Source: an uncultured Gordonibacter sp. (GTDB taxonomy: Bacteria > Actinomycetota > Coriobacteriia > Coriobacteriales > Eggerthellaceae). From it: 35,290 nt of DNA. The notes beneath the pieces were generated by a model. The model was given only the letters and a program-made list of their open reading frames with translations. It did no database searches and was not told the DNA's origin. The stretch's first letter is position 1; every line of letters starts with the position of its first letter. Of the stretch, positions 1 through 7,889 are shown in pieces. A program made the position numbers and the translations under genes. The stretch covers positions 1-35,290 of the forward strand of contig CAJFVW010000162.1 of assembly GCA_904420575.1 (NCBI GenBank), in the 5' to 3' direction.

Positions 1-1
1 C

Positions 2-706
2 GTGGAGCCCGACCTGGTGTGGGACTTCCAGTTGAAGAACGTCTGGTCCATCAACTGCTCCGGCCACAAGTACGGCCTCGTGTACCCCGGCATCGGCTGG
101 GTGGTGTGGCGCAGCAAGGAAGCGCTGCCCGAAGACCTGATCTTCTGGGTGAGCTATCTGGGCGGCGAAGAGGCCACCATGGCCATCAACTTCTCGCGCA
201 GCGCGTCTCAGATCGTGGGGCAGTACTACGTCCTCATGCGCAACGGCTTCCAGGGCTTCAAGGAGATCCAGGAGCGCACGCTCGACGTGGCCCGCTACCT
301 GGCGCTCGAGCTGGACGAGATGGGCATCTTCGAAATCTACGAAGACGCCAGCCACATTCCCATCGTGTGCTGGGGCCTGAAGGACGACGCGAACGTGGAG
401 TGGTCGCTCTACGACCTGTCCGACCGCCTGCGCATGAGCGGCTGGCTGGTGCCCGCGTACCCGATGCCTGCCGACATGCAGGACACCACGGTGCAACGTG
501 TCGTGGCCCGCGCCGACTTCTCCATGCAGCTGGCCATCAAGCTGGTCGAGGACATGAAGAAGGAGATCGACACCCTGAACAAGGCCAAGTTCGTCACCGG
601 CAACACCCAGGGCGTCATCCGCACCGGCTTCAACCATGGCGGACGCGCCGCGGTCAACAACGGCGACAAGGTGCAGACGAAGGCTCCCACGCCCGCCGCT
701 AAATAA
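2..706 (+). CDS. gadB: Glutamate decarboxylase, C-terminal part (cut by window start)
   Basis: PLP-dependent enzyme that converts glutamate to GABA and CO2 in the cytoplasm, consuming a proton (acid resistance). The visible 234 residues are about half of the usual ~465. The pattern S-I-N-C-S-G-H-K-Y-G at residues 16-25 carries the PLP-binding lysine (K23), preceded by the family's W-D-F stretch. The NFSRSASQ segment near residue 63 and the following helical region also fit GadB. The true start lies before the window, and the GTG at 2 is only the first in-frame codon. No glutamate/GABA antiporter gene follows; the next gene is on the other strand. The C-terminus is Ala/Pro/Lys-rich and looks flexible. 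Family assignment is confident; physiological role is from family knowledge. Confidence 0.93.
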   Translation: MEPDLVWDFQLKNVWSINCSGHKYGLVYPGIGWVVWRSKEALPEDLIFWVSYLGGEEATMAINFSRSASQIVGQYYVLMRNGFQGFKEIQERTLDVARYLALELDEMGIFEIYEDASHIPIVCWGLKDDANVEWSLYDLSDRLRMSGWLVPAYPMPADMQDTTVQRVVARADFSMQLAIKLVEDMKKEIDTLNKAKFVTGNTQGVIRTGFNHGGRAAVNNGDKVQTKAPTPAAK

Positions 707-730
707 GCACGGCTCCGATAGCGTTTTCGA

Positions 731-757
731 CGCCCCGCGTGCATCTGCCGCGGGGCG
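731..757. terminator. Hairpin between convergent genes
   Basis: Perfect 9-bp arms CGCCCCGCG (731-739) and CGCGGGGCG (749-757) with a 9-nt loop. It sits between the end of gadB and the end of the LuxR gene, so it may serve both strands. A CTTT follows at 762-766 on the plus strand, but there is no long T tract. Confidence 0.6.
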
Positions 758-778
758 CCCTGCTTTCGAGGAGAGCGC

Positions 779-2320
779 TTAGCCCTGCGCGTCGATGAGC
801 GCCAACAGCTCCTCTTGCGAAGAGACGTTGATCTTCCGGTATATGTTGCGGACGTGCGTGCGGACGGTGCTGATGGAAAGCACGAGAGTGCGTGCGACAA
901 AGGTGGGGTTGTGCCCGCGGCCGAGATATTGCAGGATTTCCGCCTCGCGGGGAGAGAGTTTCGATTGGCGGGCTATGGCCTCGCACCGCGACCTGAGAAC
1001 CGATTCCACGGGAACCTGCGCGTCGTCTTTGCGCGCAACGGGAACGTCGGCCTGCGATGCCAGCGCCACGATCGAGGCCAAGATGATGCCTGCGAAATAT
1101 ACCGTGCTCATAACCAGCAGGGCGGGCCCGGCATCTTGGTCGGGGAACAGTTGGCTCGCGGCAATGCCTACGAGCGAAACCAGCGAAAATGCCGAGAGCA
1201 TGGTGCCGAACACGAGCGTTGCGGGAAATTCCCGGGCGTGTACGACGGCGCACAACGATGCGAGCGCAATGACGCCGACGACGGCGAAGAACACATAGGT
1301 GAGCGAAGCGCTCGCTATTTGCACGACCGAGCCTATCGGAAAACTGTTGCATATGACGAGCGCAAGCGCCGCATAGGGCAAGAACTGCTGGTGGGTGAAC
1401 GAAAGAAAAGGCCGTCGCGTACGTGCGAAACACAGCGGGAGCACGACAATGGGCGCCACGATGCCGGCCAGAAGCTCGATGTCGTATCCTCCGAACAGGT
1501 TGAACTTGCGCACTGACATCGTGAACGCGAAGACGATGAACCCCACGAACGGCGCCGCCGCTACCGAAGAGAGCCTCCTAAGCGTTTGCCAAATGGTTTC
1601 ATGCGGTTGGCGGGGGGAAAGGGCCAATGCCAGTTCGCGGTCGGCGGCAAAGGCCACGTCCTTTCCTTCCATGCTGTTTCGCCCATCATCCGGCAGGTCT
1701 TCGGATGGGCGGTCGCCGAGAGAGCCGCCTGCCGCGCAGTCCGCATGGTCGCGGTCGGAAAGAGCCGTCCGTTGCCATGCCGACGCCAAGGGCGTCGTCA
1801 AGCCGATCAGAACGATGGCGAAAAGCGAAACCAGATAGGGGACGCCTTCCAGAGAAGCCAACATGAACGAGACGAGCGAGCCGATTCCGCAGGTGGTGGC
1901 AACGTGCAGCAGGCCTGTCCGAATGTCCAGTGCCGAAAACCGCATCCCCCATGCGCAGCACAGGACGATGAGGCCGAGCCCGCACGAGACGCCCGCCCCG
2001 GCTTCAAGCGCCCTGCTGGTGCCGCCGTTCAGCCCATCGGCGGCAAGGACGGCGAAGCCGCCCAAGTAGAGGACGCAGCTGGCAACCACGGTGCGCCGTC
2101 CTGCCACCACGCGGTCGACCGCATGGCCAATCGAGGCGACGGCAAGCCCGAGCCCTGCAACGAAGGCGCTCGCCAGCATGGCCTGCACAAAGCATCCGAG
2201 TGCCAGGCTCGCCATCCCCAGTGCGTTCGTGAAGGACACGATGTTGGGCGAGTAGAGCGGGATGGTGGCAAAGAACGCCGCGAAGGGCAAAAGCTCTGGC
2301 TTGAATGACGGTTTGAACAT
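779..2320 (-). CDS. Membrane-bound LuxR-type transcriptional regulator
   Basis: Predicted 513-residue regulator. The N-terminal ~430 residues contain roughly ten to twelve hydrophobic segments, interrupted near the middle by a hydrophilic Asp/Arg-rich loop. The last ~60 residues form a LuxR/GerE helix-turn-helix (LSPREAEILQYLGRG, then STVRTHVRNIYRKINV). The ATG at 2320 is chosen because AAGGAGG lies 7-8 nt upstream. The frame stays open further upstream to 2587, but that part is not protein-like and covers the inverted repeat at 2513-2589. The gene is divergent from the flavoprotein at 2620, as in three other pairs in this window. The inferred role is sensing a ligand or redox state through the membrane domain and controlling the neighbouring reductase. 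The ligand is unknown. Confidence 0.88.
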   Translation of the reverse strand: MFKPSFKPELLPFAAFFATIPLYSPNIVSFTNALGMASLALGCFVQAMLASAFVAGLGLAVASIGHAVDRVVAGRRTVVASCVLYLGGFAVLAADGLNGGTSRALEAGAGVSCGLGLIVLCCAWGMRFSALDIRTGLLHVATTCGIGSLVSFMLASLEGVPYLVSLFAIVLIGLTTPLASAWQRTALSDRDHADCAAGGSLGDRPSEDLPDDGRNSMEGKDVAFAADRELALALSPRQPHETIWQTLRRLSSVAAAPFVGFIVFAFTMSVRKFNLFGGYDIELLAGIVAPIVVLPLCFARTRRPFLSFTHQQFLPYAALALVICNSFPIGSVVQIASASLTYVFFAVVGVIALASLCAVVHAREFPATLVFGTMLSAFSLVSLVGIAASQLFPDQDAGPALLVMSTVYFAGIILASIVALASQADVPVARKDDAQVPVESVLRSRCEAIARQSKLSPREAEILQYLGRGHNPTFVARTLVLSISTVRTHVRNIYRKINVSSQEELLALIDAQG

Positions 2321-2512
2321 CCGATCCCTCCTTCTTCCCATGGCCATGATACGCCATGGCGGTTGCTGGAGAGAAGACATGCGAGCGTGAAAAGCCCGTC
2401 GAGGCGCGTTTACCCAAAATGTGTGAGGCGGGCCGGCGGGATAGCGCGTGATTACCAAAGATGGGCGATTATCTCCGTTGCCGCTGGCAGGGCATACTTT
2501 TGTGCCACAAGG

Positions 2513-2589
2513 GCATGGCCAGCAGCCTGGAAACCGGTCTCCCTCCGATCCCTCCCTTGTTCGTTCGGTTTCCAGGCTGCTGGCCATGC
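2513..2589. repeat. 24-bp perfect inverted repeat in the divergent promoter region
   Basis: Arms at 2513-2536 and 2566-2589 are exact reverse complements over 24 bp, with a 29-nt spacer. The left arm begins GCATGGCCAGCAGCCTGG. The right arm ends 30 nt before the flavoprotein ATG, so in the mRNA it could form a very stable hairpin just ahead of the ribosome binding site. It could also be a paired operator or a mobile-element remnant. I did not see a second copy in the window. Confidence 0.85.
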
Positions 2590-2619
2590 TGGAGATGGCA
2601 CACAGTCAAGGGAGCAATC

Positions 2620-4428
2620 ATGGATGATGCAAAGGATTCGAAAGCAAGGCTTACGCGCCGTTCTTTTCTGGGACTTGGCGCCACGGCTGCGGTCGTCGCG
2701 GCGGGAGCCGGGCTGGCTGCATGCAGCCCTACGGCGGCAGCCGAGAGCGCGTCGGGCGCGTCGGGAGGCTCTGCAGCTGCTTCGGGCGCAGCATCGTGGA
2801 GAACCCCTCCTTCGGCGCCGGACGATGTTGCCGAAGAAGCCCAGTGCGACGTTCTGGTCATAGGGTTGGGCCATGCGGGAAGCTGCGCGGCGCGCGCGGC
2901 GGCCGAAGCAGGAGCCGTCGTGTACGCGTTCGAGCAGCAGGAGCAGGACGCGCGTTCGTACATGTCCGGCGGGCAGGTGGGGCACATCAATTCGGAGCTG
3001 CTCAAGAGCCAGGGCGTTCCCGAAGTGGACGAACTCGTGTTCATGAACGACTGGATGCTGCGCCATAACAACCGTCCGAACCCGGGACTCATTCGGAAGT
3101 ATGCCGCCAATTCCGGCGCCTGCTTCGACTGGCTGTTCGGCGACTTCATCGACGATCCGGCGAGCGTCGTCGTTCGCCAATGGCCTGCCAACGATTCCTA
3201 CCAGCAGGAAATAGGCGGGCTGCGCGGATTCGTCGGCTGCGCCCATACGGGCGACTTCATGACCCAGGCGCTTGACCATTGTGCCCAGGTGGTGGAGAGC
3301 AACGGCGGCAAAATCTATTACGGCACGAGCGGCTATCTGCTCACGACCGACGACGCGGGTGCGGTGACGGGCGCGTACGGCGAGAAGTCAGATGGCACGT
3401 ACGTGAAGGTGGAGGCCGCAAAAGGCGTCATCCTGGCGGGCGGCGGCTTCGGCGGGAACGCAGACATGCTCACCGACCTCTACACCGAAAGCCTGGGCCT
3501 CAAGCCCGAAGGAGAGACGCTGTCGGCGGGCATGGACCAGGACGGTTCCGGCGTGGCGCTTGGATACTGGGCGGGCGGAAAGCTTGACCCTTGCATGAGC
3601 GGCATGGGCGGCAACTATTTCTATCCTTGCGACTCGCCAAGCGATCCGGCCGGCACGGCCCCGGTCCTGTGGCTCAACAGCAAGGGAAAGCGCTATTGCA
3701 ACGAGGGCTTCGGCTCCATCGAACTGGCGGCTATTCCGGGCGCGAAGGAGCCTTCAGGCATCGTGGCCACCGTGTTCGGCAGCAACGTGGACGACTACGT
3801 GTACGCGCAGGTTCCCTCGCACATGGCCATCGATTACTCGCACGAGGCGAGCCAGCCGAGCATGTCGGGGCTGCATGAGACCATGGAGAAGGCCCTTGCA
3901 GGGGGCGCGAAAGGCTCTGCGGAGGACGAGGCCTCTTCTGAAGACGCAGGGGCGGGCGAAGGCGGGGCGCCGGCAGGCGGCCCGGGTGGCCCGGGTGGTC
4001 CGGGTGGCGGCGTGACCATGTACTGCTCCGACGATCTGGCCACCTTGGCGGGCTACCTGGGCTATACCGGCGAGGCGGTCGACAACTTCGTTGCTTCGGT
4101 AGAGCGGTACAACGAGCTGTGCGACCAAGGACGCGACGAGGACTTCGGAAAGGATTCTCATCTGATGATCCGAATGGAGCCTCCTTATTATGCATACTGC
4201 GCCGAAAAGGAGATCGGCACGCCTATGGTCACGACGTCCGGCTTGCTGGTGAACCAAGACAGCCAGGTGCTCGATCAGAACTGCGATCCAATCCCCGGCC
4301 TGTTCTCTGCCGGCAACAACTCCGGCAGCCGCTTCGGATACCAGTACACGACGTCCATTTCGGGCGTGAGCCTGGGCTTCGCGCAGACTCAGGGATACCT
4401 GGCGGGGAAGTACGTGGCCGAACGGTAA
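2620..4428 (+). CDS. Tat-exported FAD-dependent reductase (fumarate reductase flavoprotein family)
   Basis: 602 residues. The N-terminus has a twin-arginine signal (R13-R14, RRSFLGLGATAAVVA) with lipobox LAAC (C35), so it should be exported folded and anchored as a lipoprotein. An FAD-binding Rossmann motif VIGLGHAG lies near residues 80-87. The C-terminal FAD segment reads GLFSAGNNSGSRFGYQYTTS. There is no FMN-binding or heme domain. Homologues reduce C=C bonds of small organic acids as respiratory electron acceptors; the substrate here is unknown. The start is set by AAGGGAG 6-7 nt upstream of ATG 2620. Odd feature: an acidic/Gly-Pro low-complexity insert at about residues 430-465 that includes three Gly-Pro-Gly units. 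The classic H-T-x-G-G motif near the FAD is replaced by V-T-T-S-G. Its neighbour is the divergent LuxR gene. Confidence 0.9.
   Translation: MDDAKDSKARLTRRSFLGLGATAAVVAAGAGLAACSPTAAAESASGASGGSAAASGAASWRTPPSAPDDVAEEAQCDVLVIGLGHAGSCAARAAAEAGAVVYAFEQQEQDARSYMSGGQVGHINSELLKSQGVPEVDELVFMNDWMLRHNNRPNPGLIRKYAANSGACFDWLFGDFIDDPASVVVRQWPANDSYQQEIGGLRGFVGCAHTGDFMTQALDHCAQVVESNGGKIYYGTSGYLLTTDDAGAVTGAYGEKSDGTYVKVEAAKGVILAGGGFGGNADMLTDLYTESLGLKPEGETLSAGMDQDGSGVALGYWAGGKLDPCMSGMGGNYFYPCDSPSDPAGTAPVLWLNSKGKRYCNEGFGSIELAAIPGAKEPSGIVATVFGSNVDDYVYAQVPSHMAIDYSHEASQPSMSGLHETMEKALAGGAKGSAEDEASSEDAGAGEGGAPAGGPGGPGGPGGGVTMYCSDDLATLAGYLGYTGEAVDNFVASVERYNELCDQGRDEDFGKDSHLMIRMEPPYYAYCAEKEIGTPMVTTSGLLVNQDSQVLDQNCDPIPGLFSAGNNSGSRFGYQYTTSISGVSLGFAQTQGYLAGKYVAER
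3979..4005 (+). repeat. Three 9-bp tandem repeats inside the flavoprotein gene
   Basis: Unit GGCCCGGGT occurs three times (third copy with one mismatch) and encodes Gly-Pro-Gly x3 from residue 454. The unit is a multiple of 3, so copy-number change would alter the loop length without breaking the frame. Confidence 0.85.
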
Positions 4429-4488
4429 CCGCAGGCGTTTGCTCCATGCCCTCTCTCTCTTTGCGAGGGGCGCGCATGGTTTGCGAAG

Positions 4489-4518
4489 GGTCTGGCCACG
4501 GACGCGAGTGGCCAGACC
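4489..4518 (+). terminator. Hairpin downstream of the flavoprotein gene
   Basis: Perfect 11-bp arms GGTCTGGCCAC (4489-4499) and GTGGCCAGACC (4508-4518), loop of 8 nt, 60 nt after the stop codon. There is no clear T tract, so termination is inferred from position and stability. Confidence 0.5.
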
Positions 4519-4686
4519 ATGGACGCAGGGGCCGGCTGTGGACAAAATCGCTTCCATTCCGTAGATTCTGCAGCTTATGGAGCCTCTCCACCAAGGGACC
4601 TTGCAAGTAATGCCTGTTCAGCAGAGAGAGAATTCCGTTATCTTTGCCAAAAGACAAAGAATTGAGCTGATTTTGTCCAGACCGCT

Positions 4687-4749
4687 GCGAAGGTGCGACG
4701 GATCACCGCGAAGGCGCGAAGGATCGCTGCGAAGGCGCGACGGGGTACG
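4687..4749 (+). repeat. Three imperfect 21-nt tandem repeats
   Basis: Units begin at 4687, 4708 and 4729. Each starts GCGAAGG(T/C)GCGA followed by (C/A)GGATC or a variant. The copies are intergenic and non-coding on either strand as far as I can judge. Confidence 0.75.
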
Positions 4750-4813
4750 GATCGAGGCCGATCCGCCGCGCCTTTCAAGAGCGGACTAAACGCACGCACC
4801 TTTCTGGAGTTGT

Positions 4814-4846
4814 CCGCCGATGGGCCGCGTCATGGCCCATCGGCGG
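4814..4846 (-). terminator. Terminator-like hairpin after the XRE gene
   Basis: Perfect 13-bp arms CCGCCGATGGGCC (4814-4826) and GGCCCATCGGCGG (4834-4846) with a 7-nt loop. It lies about 30 nt beyond the stop of the minus-strand XRE gene. It is GC-rich and lacks a strong T tract. Confidence 0.65.
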
Positions 4847-4877
4847 CAAGGCCAATCTGGCGTTTCAGGGTGCTTGG

Positions 4878-5465
4878 CTACCCGAAGAGCATGAAACCCA
4901 CGTAGCCTGCGACGGCGCCCACGCAGGCCGACAAGAGAACGAGCGCGGCACCCTTGAGGAAGCGGTGCTTGCGGGCACGACGGCTCTTGGGGTTGTCGCG
5001 GTCGATGGGTTCGCCCCTCGTGAAGGCGACCAGTTCGCGGTACGTGACCAGGTCATGTTCTTTCTTCAGGCGCTCCACCTTCAGCGCCATGAACATGCCG
5101 ATGCCCCACACCAAAAGTCCGATGATGCAGCTGGGCACGATGCCCCAGTCCCAGAACGAGATGCCGCACACGACGGCGACGGCGCCCGTGATGGCCACCA
5201 CCATGCCCGCCAAGGCCAGCATCTGCATCTTCTTCGCGTCGTTTTCGATGATCTCTTTCATGGCTTCCACGTCTCCTTTGATCAGTTCGTCTACCGTCTT
5301 GTCGAAGAGAACGCTCAGGAGCAGCAGGCTTTCCACATCGGGGTAGGTCTTGTCGTTCTCCCAGTTCGACACCGTCTGCCGCGACACGTAGATGCGTTCC
5401 GCGAGGTCTTCTTGGGACAGGCCGCATGCGGTCCGGTACTCCCTGATGTGCTTGCCGAGTTCCAC
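4878..5465 (-). CDS. XRE-family regulator with C-terminal membrane domain
   Basis: 195 residues. Residues 1-60 form a Cro/C1-type helix-turn-helix (RTACGLSQEDLAERIYVSR, then QTVSNWENDKTYPDV). A short linker follows, then three hydrophobic segments: MLALAGMVVAITGAVAVV near residue 80, a second near 110, and one at the extreme C-terminus. A basic stretch precedes the last helix. This layout is common in Gram-positive membrane-tethered XRE regulators. The chosen start is GTG 5465, because GAAGGGA lies about 5 nt upstream and homology to HTH proteins begins there; an ATG 54 nt upstream would add a non-homologous tail. The gene is monocistronic on the minus strand with a hairpin downstream. Target genes cannot be inferred from the sequence. 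Confidence 0.85.
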   Translation of the reverse strand: MELGKHIREYRTACGLSQEDLAERIYVSRQTVSNWENDKTYPDVESLLLLSVLFDKTVDELIKGDVEAMKEIIENDAKKMQMLALAGMVVAITGAVAVVCGISFWDWGIVPSCIIGLLVWGIGMFMALKVERLKKEHDLVTYRELVAFTRGEPIDRDNPKSRRARKHRFLKGAALVLLSACVGAVAGYVGFMLFG

Positions 5466-5655
5466 GTCGTTCCCTTCGCTGATCCAAGGTTGCCATGTTG
5501 GGCACCACCTTACCATCAAAAGGCTTCGACACGTGGTCCCGTTGCGAGAAAAAGCCTTGTCAAATGTGTTTGGCAGGGCTATGAACAGGAGAAATAGGCT
5601 GCACTAAAACGATGGCCCTCATGTCGAATGTGCCGAGAAGGCGTATGGGCACAAG

Positions 5656-5770
5656 CGGGACGGGGAGCGAGAAGCGGACCGCGATGCGGGAAGTGGGCTG
5701 CGGAGTGGAACGCGATGCGGGAGGCGTGTCGCGGGTTGCGTGCGGGACGCGGAGCGAGAAGCGGACCGCG
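5656..5770. repeat. 28-nt direct repeat, 27/28 identical
   Basis: Copies at 5656-5683 and 5743-5770 differ at one base and share the core GGAGCGAGAAGCGGACCGCG. A shorter shared piece, CGCGATGCGGGA, occurs at 5681-5692 and again at 5711-5722, so the region looks built from partial duplications. Confidence 0.8.
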
Positions 5771-5785
5771 GAATGCAAAAAGAGG

Positions 5786-5820
5786 ATGGCCCCTCCCGCC
5801 GAAGTGGCGGGAGGGGCCAT
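5786..5820 (-). terminator. Intrinsic terminator of the minus-strand flavoprotein gene
   Basis: Perfect 15-bp stem: left arm 5786-5800 (ATGGCCCCTCCCGCC), 5-nt loop, right arm 5806-5820. On the minus strand the stem is followed by TCCTCTTTTT, giving a proper U tract. It lies 66 nt beyond the stop at 5886. Confidence 0.85.
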
Positions 5821-5829
5821 GCAGGGGAG

Positions 5830-5868
5830 GGAGAGACCGCTTTGCAAGGGAGGGAGGGCGGTCTCTCC
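5830..5868 (-). terminator. Second hairpin after the flavoprotein gene
   Basis: Perfect 11-bp arms GGAGAGACCGC (5830-5840) and GCGGTCTCTCC (5858-5868), 17-nt loop. It lies between the stop codon and the stronger terminator at 5786-5820. It may protect the 3' end or add to termination. Confidence 0.5.
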
Positions 5869-5885
5869 GGCGCGAATGGTTCGCG

Positions 5886-7616
5886 TTACACGCTGGCGGC
5901 AGCGTTTTTGCCGGCCAGACGGCCGAACGTGAGCGCCGTGCCCAGGCTGATGCCGGCGACGACTACGGGGTAGTCAACAAGGAAGCGGCGACCCATGCTG
6001 TTGCCAGCCACATACAGGCCGGGGATGGGATCGTTCGTGCCGTTCTTCGTCACTTCCAGGTTGTGGGTGCATTCCAGGCCGCCTACCATGACGAGCATGC
6101 CGGCATTGCCGAACTTGCAGGCGTAATAGGGCGGGTTCTCCACCGGGAACATGCGCTTGGCCATTTTGCCGAAGTCCTCGTCCACGCCCTTGTGGCACAG
6201 CTCGTTGTAGCGCTCGATCTCGGCCTTCATGGTTTCGTAAGGCAGGCCGGTTTGCTCCGCCAGCTCTTCCAGGGTGTCGCAGATGACGTCGGTGCGCTCG
6301 TCCACCATGGCTTTCGTGGTGTAACCCAGGCCGAAGCCGGAAAGCACCGTGGCGTACTTGTCGGTCTCTTCGTCGGGGATGAAGTACGTGGTGTAGCCGT
6401 GTCCGTCAGGCATGTGGATGATCTGTTCGGGCCACTTGCTGTCGAAGATCTGCCACGCCTTCACGCCGGCAGCCGCCATTTCGGGATCCTTGGAGACGGG
6501 CTGGCGCGTGTGCTCGTCAGCGATGTTCTGGCCGGGCACGTCTTCGTTCATGAAGCGCCGGCCTTCCATGTTCAGCTGCAGGAAGCTGTCCACGCCTAGC
6601 GATCCGCCCATGTGGTGCGTCATGGGCGCGTGCGGGCCAAGCTCCATCCAGCCGCCCGCCCAGATGCCCATCAGCTGGCCGCGGCCGTCGTCGACGCCGC
6701 CTGCGAACTCTTCGGTCCAAGGAGCATAGTAATGGCGCATTTCGGGATTTCCGCCGTAGTCGCCACAGCAGATGACCGTGGCCTTGGCGTTCACCTTGAG
6801 GTATCCGTTCGGCGTCTTGGCGTAGGCGCCCGTGACCGTGCCGGATTCGTCCACGATCAGCTGTTCGCCCTCCGCCTCGTAGATGAGTTCGGCGCCGGCT
6901 CCCACAGCGTCGTTGAACGCGGCCTGGCAGGCCCACTGCATGTTGGGGTTCGTGGTGATGGTGCCGTGGAAGTACGGGTACAGCTCTTCCTTGTAGTTGT
7001 ACGTTTCCAGCTTGGGGAAGCATTTCGGCCGGATGTAGTTTTCTTTGTCGGTCTTGCGATCGGCTGCGGTTGATTCCAGCACTTCGTAGTCGGCGTTCTC
7101 GATGAACCAGTCGAAGTCCTCGCCGGAATGGTCGTACCAGTAGTTGATCATCCATGTGTCGCAGCGACCACCGGTCTCCTTGACGAACTCGTTGAGGATG
7201 TCCTCCTTGGGAGCCCATTCGATGCCCAGGTTCTTCTGAATCTGAGAGCCCACGACGCCGAAGTCGCCGGCCATGGATATGACGGCGTAGCTGTCTTCGG
7301 GCTGTTTTTCCAGCACGATGACCTTCTTGCCCGCTTCGGCCGCCTCCTTGGCGGCGGCGGTGCCGGCCAGGCCCATGCCGATAACCAGCACGTCGCAATC
7401 CTTTTCCTCGGCAATGTCGGTAGGTACCGGCGGCGGCGTCAGGAAGTCTGGCTTGTACTCGGTGGGAGGAACGCCCTGGGCGCCTGCGCCCGCGTCAGAA
7501 CCGCCGCTTGCAGGAGTGCTCTGCGGTGCGCAGCCAGCCAGGCCGGCGCCTGCGGCAACGGCCGCCGTGGCACCCAGCCCCAAGAACGCGCGGCGACTCA
7601 AATCCTTTTCCATCAT
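5886..7616 (-). CDS. Tat-exported FAD-dependent reductase (fumarate reductase flavoprotein family)
   Basis: 576 residues. The N-terminus carries SRRAFLGLGATAAVAA (R8-R9) and lipobox LAGC (C29), so the product should be a Tat-exported lipoprotein. The FAD Rossmann motif VIGMGLAG is near residue 80, and the C-terminal FAD segment reads GLYVAGNSMGRRFLVDYPVV. It belongs to the same subgroup as the 2620 gene (AGN-x-x-G-x-RF). The His usually found before the T-x-G-G turn is replaced by M-V-G-G. No FMN or heme domain is present, so electrons must come from a separate donor. Two ATGs stand in tandem at 7616 and 7613; AAAGGAG lies 9 nt before the first. The frame continues upstream to 9551 but only as a shadow of the LuxR gene. 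It is divergent from the LuxR gene at 7890. Substrate unknown. Confidence 0.9.
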   Translation of the reverse strand: MMEKDLSRRAFLGLGATAAVAAGAGLAGCAPQSTPASGGSDAGAGAQGVPPTEYKPDFLTPPPVPTDIAEEKDCDVLVIGMGLAGTAAAKEAAEAGKKVIVLEKQPEDSYAVISMAGDFGVVGSQIQKNLGIEWAPKEDILNEFVKETGGRCDTWMINYWYDHSGEDFDWFIENADYEVLESTAADRKTDKENYIRPKCFPKLETYNYKEELYPYFHGTITTNPNMQWACQAAFNDAVGAGAELIYEAEGEQLIVDESGTVTGAYAKTPNGYLKVNAKATVICCGDYGGNPEMRHYYAPWTEEFAGGVDDGRGQLMGIWAGGWMELGPHAPMTHHMGGSLGVDSFLQLNMEGRRFMNEDVPGQNIADEHTRQPVSKDPEMAAAGVKAWQIFDSKWPEQIIHMPDGHGYTTYFIPDEETDKYATVLSGFGLGYTTKAMVDERTDVICDTLEELAEQTGLPYETMKAEIERYNELCHKGVDEDFGKMAKRMFPVENPPYYACKFGNAGMLVMVGGLECTHNLEVTKNGTNDPIPGLYVAGNSMGRRFLVDYPVVVAGISLGTALTFGRLAGKNAAASV

Positions 7617-7889
7617 GTATTTCCGCTCCTTTCCCTTGCATGCAGGATTCTCTGAATCCCACAGCATGTTTTCGGGGAGTCCGGGAACCGGTCCCCTCCC
7701 TACACGCCCAACCTTAGGTCGCGGGTGTTGTCCCTGCCACACCTTTTGCCGGGTGGTTTTGTGGATCTGCGCCCTACTCGTTTCGGGTAGGATGTGCCCC
7801 CTGCAAGGCCAAAGCCCATTTCGGTGCTGTGCTGCATGCGGTTTATCTGGTAGGATACCGGCAGGAACCACAAGCGGACAGGGGGTTTC
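7617..7889. promoter_or_regulatory. Divergent promoter region of a flavoprotein/LuxR pair
   Basis: 273 nt between the two start codons. An octamer GGTAGGAT occurs at 7786-7793 and 7849-7856. TTTCGGGT at 7781-7788 also occurs in two other LuxR/flavoprotein intergenic regions (21064 and 34807). No clear -35/-10 pair was recognised. Function as an operator is inferred from position. Confidence 0.4.

Larger units (their letters stand above)
4429..4877. other. Intergenic region between convergent genes; no gene seen
   Basis: 449 nt without a convincing coding sequence. It contains a hairpin at 4489-4518, three 21-nt tandem repeats at 4687-4749 and a strong hairpin at 4814-4846, listed separately. 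A small inverted repeat TCTTTG/CAAAGA lies at 4641-4660 within a relatively AT-rich stretch. Confidence 0.6.
5466..5885. other. Intergenic region with repeats and terminators; no gene seen
   Basis: 420 nt between two minus-strand genes. It holds the promoter side of the XRE gene, a purine-rich stretch with a 28-nt direct repeat (5656-5770), and two hairpins that serve the 3' end of the flavoprotein gene at 5886. Open frames across it are low-complexity Arg/Gly-rich and unlikely to be coding. Confidence 0.6.

Noticed and set aside
2321-2587. N-terminal extension of the first LuxR protein
   Set aside because: It would run through the 24-bp inverted repeat and lacks protein-like sequence. A strong ribosome site supports ATG 2320.
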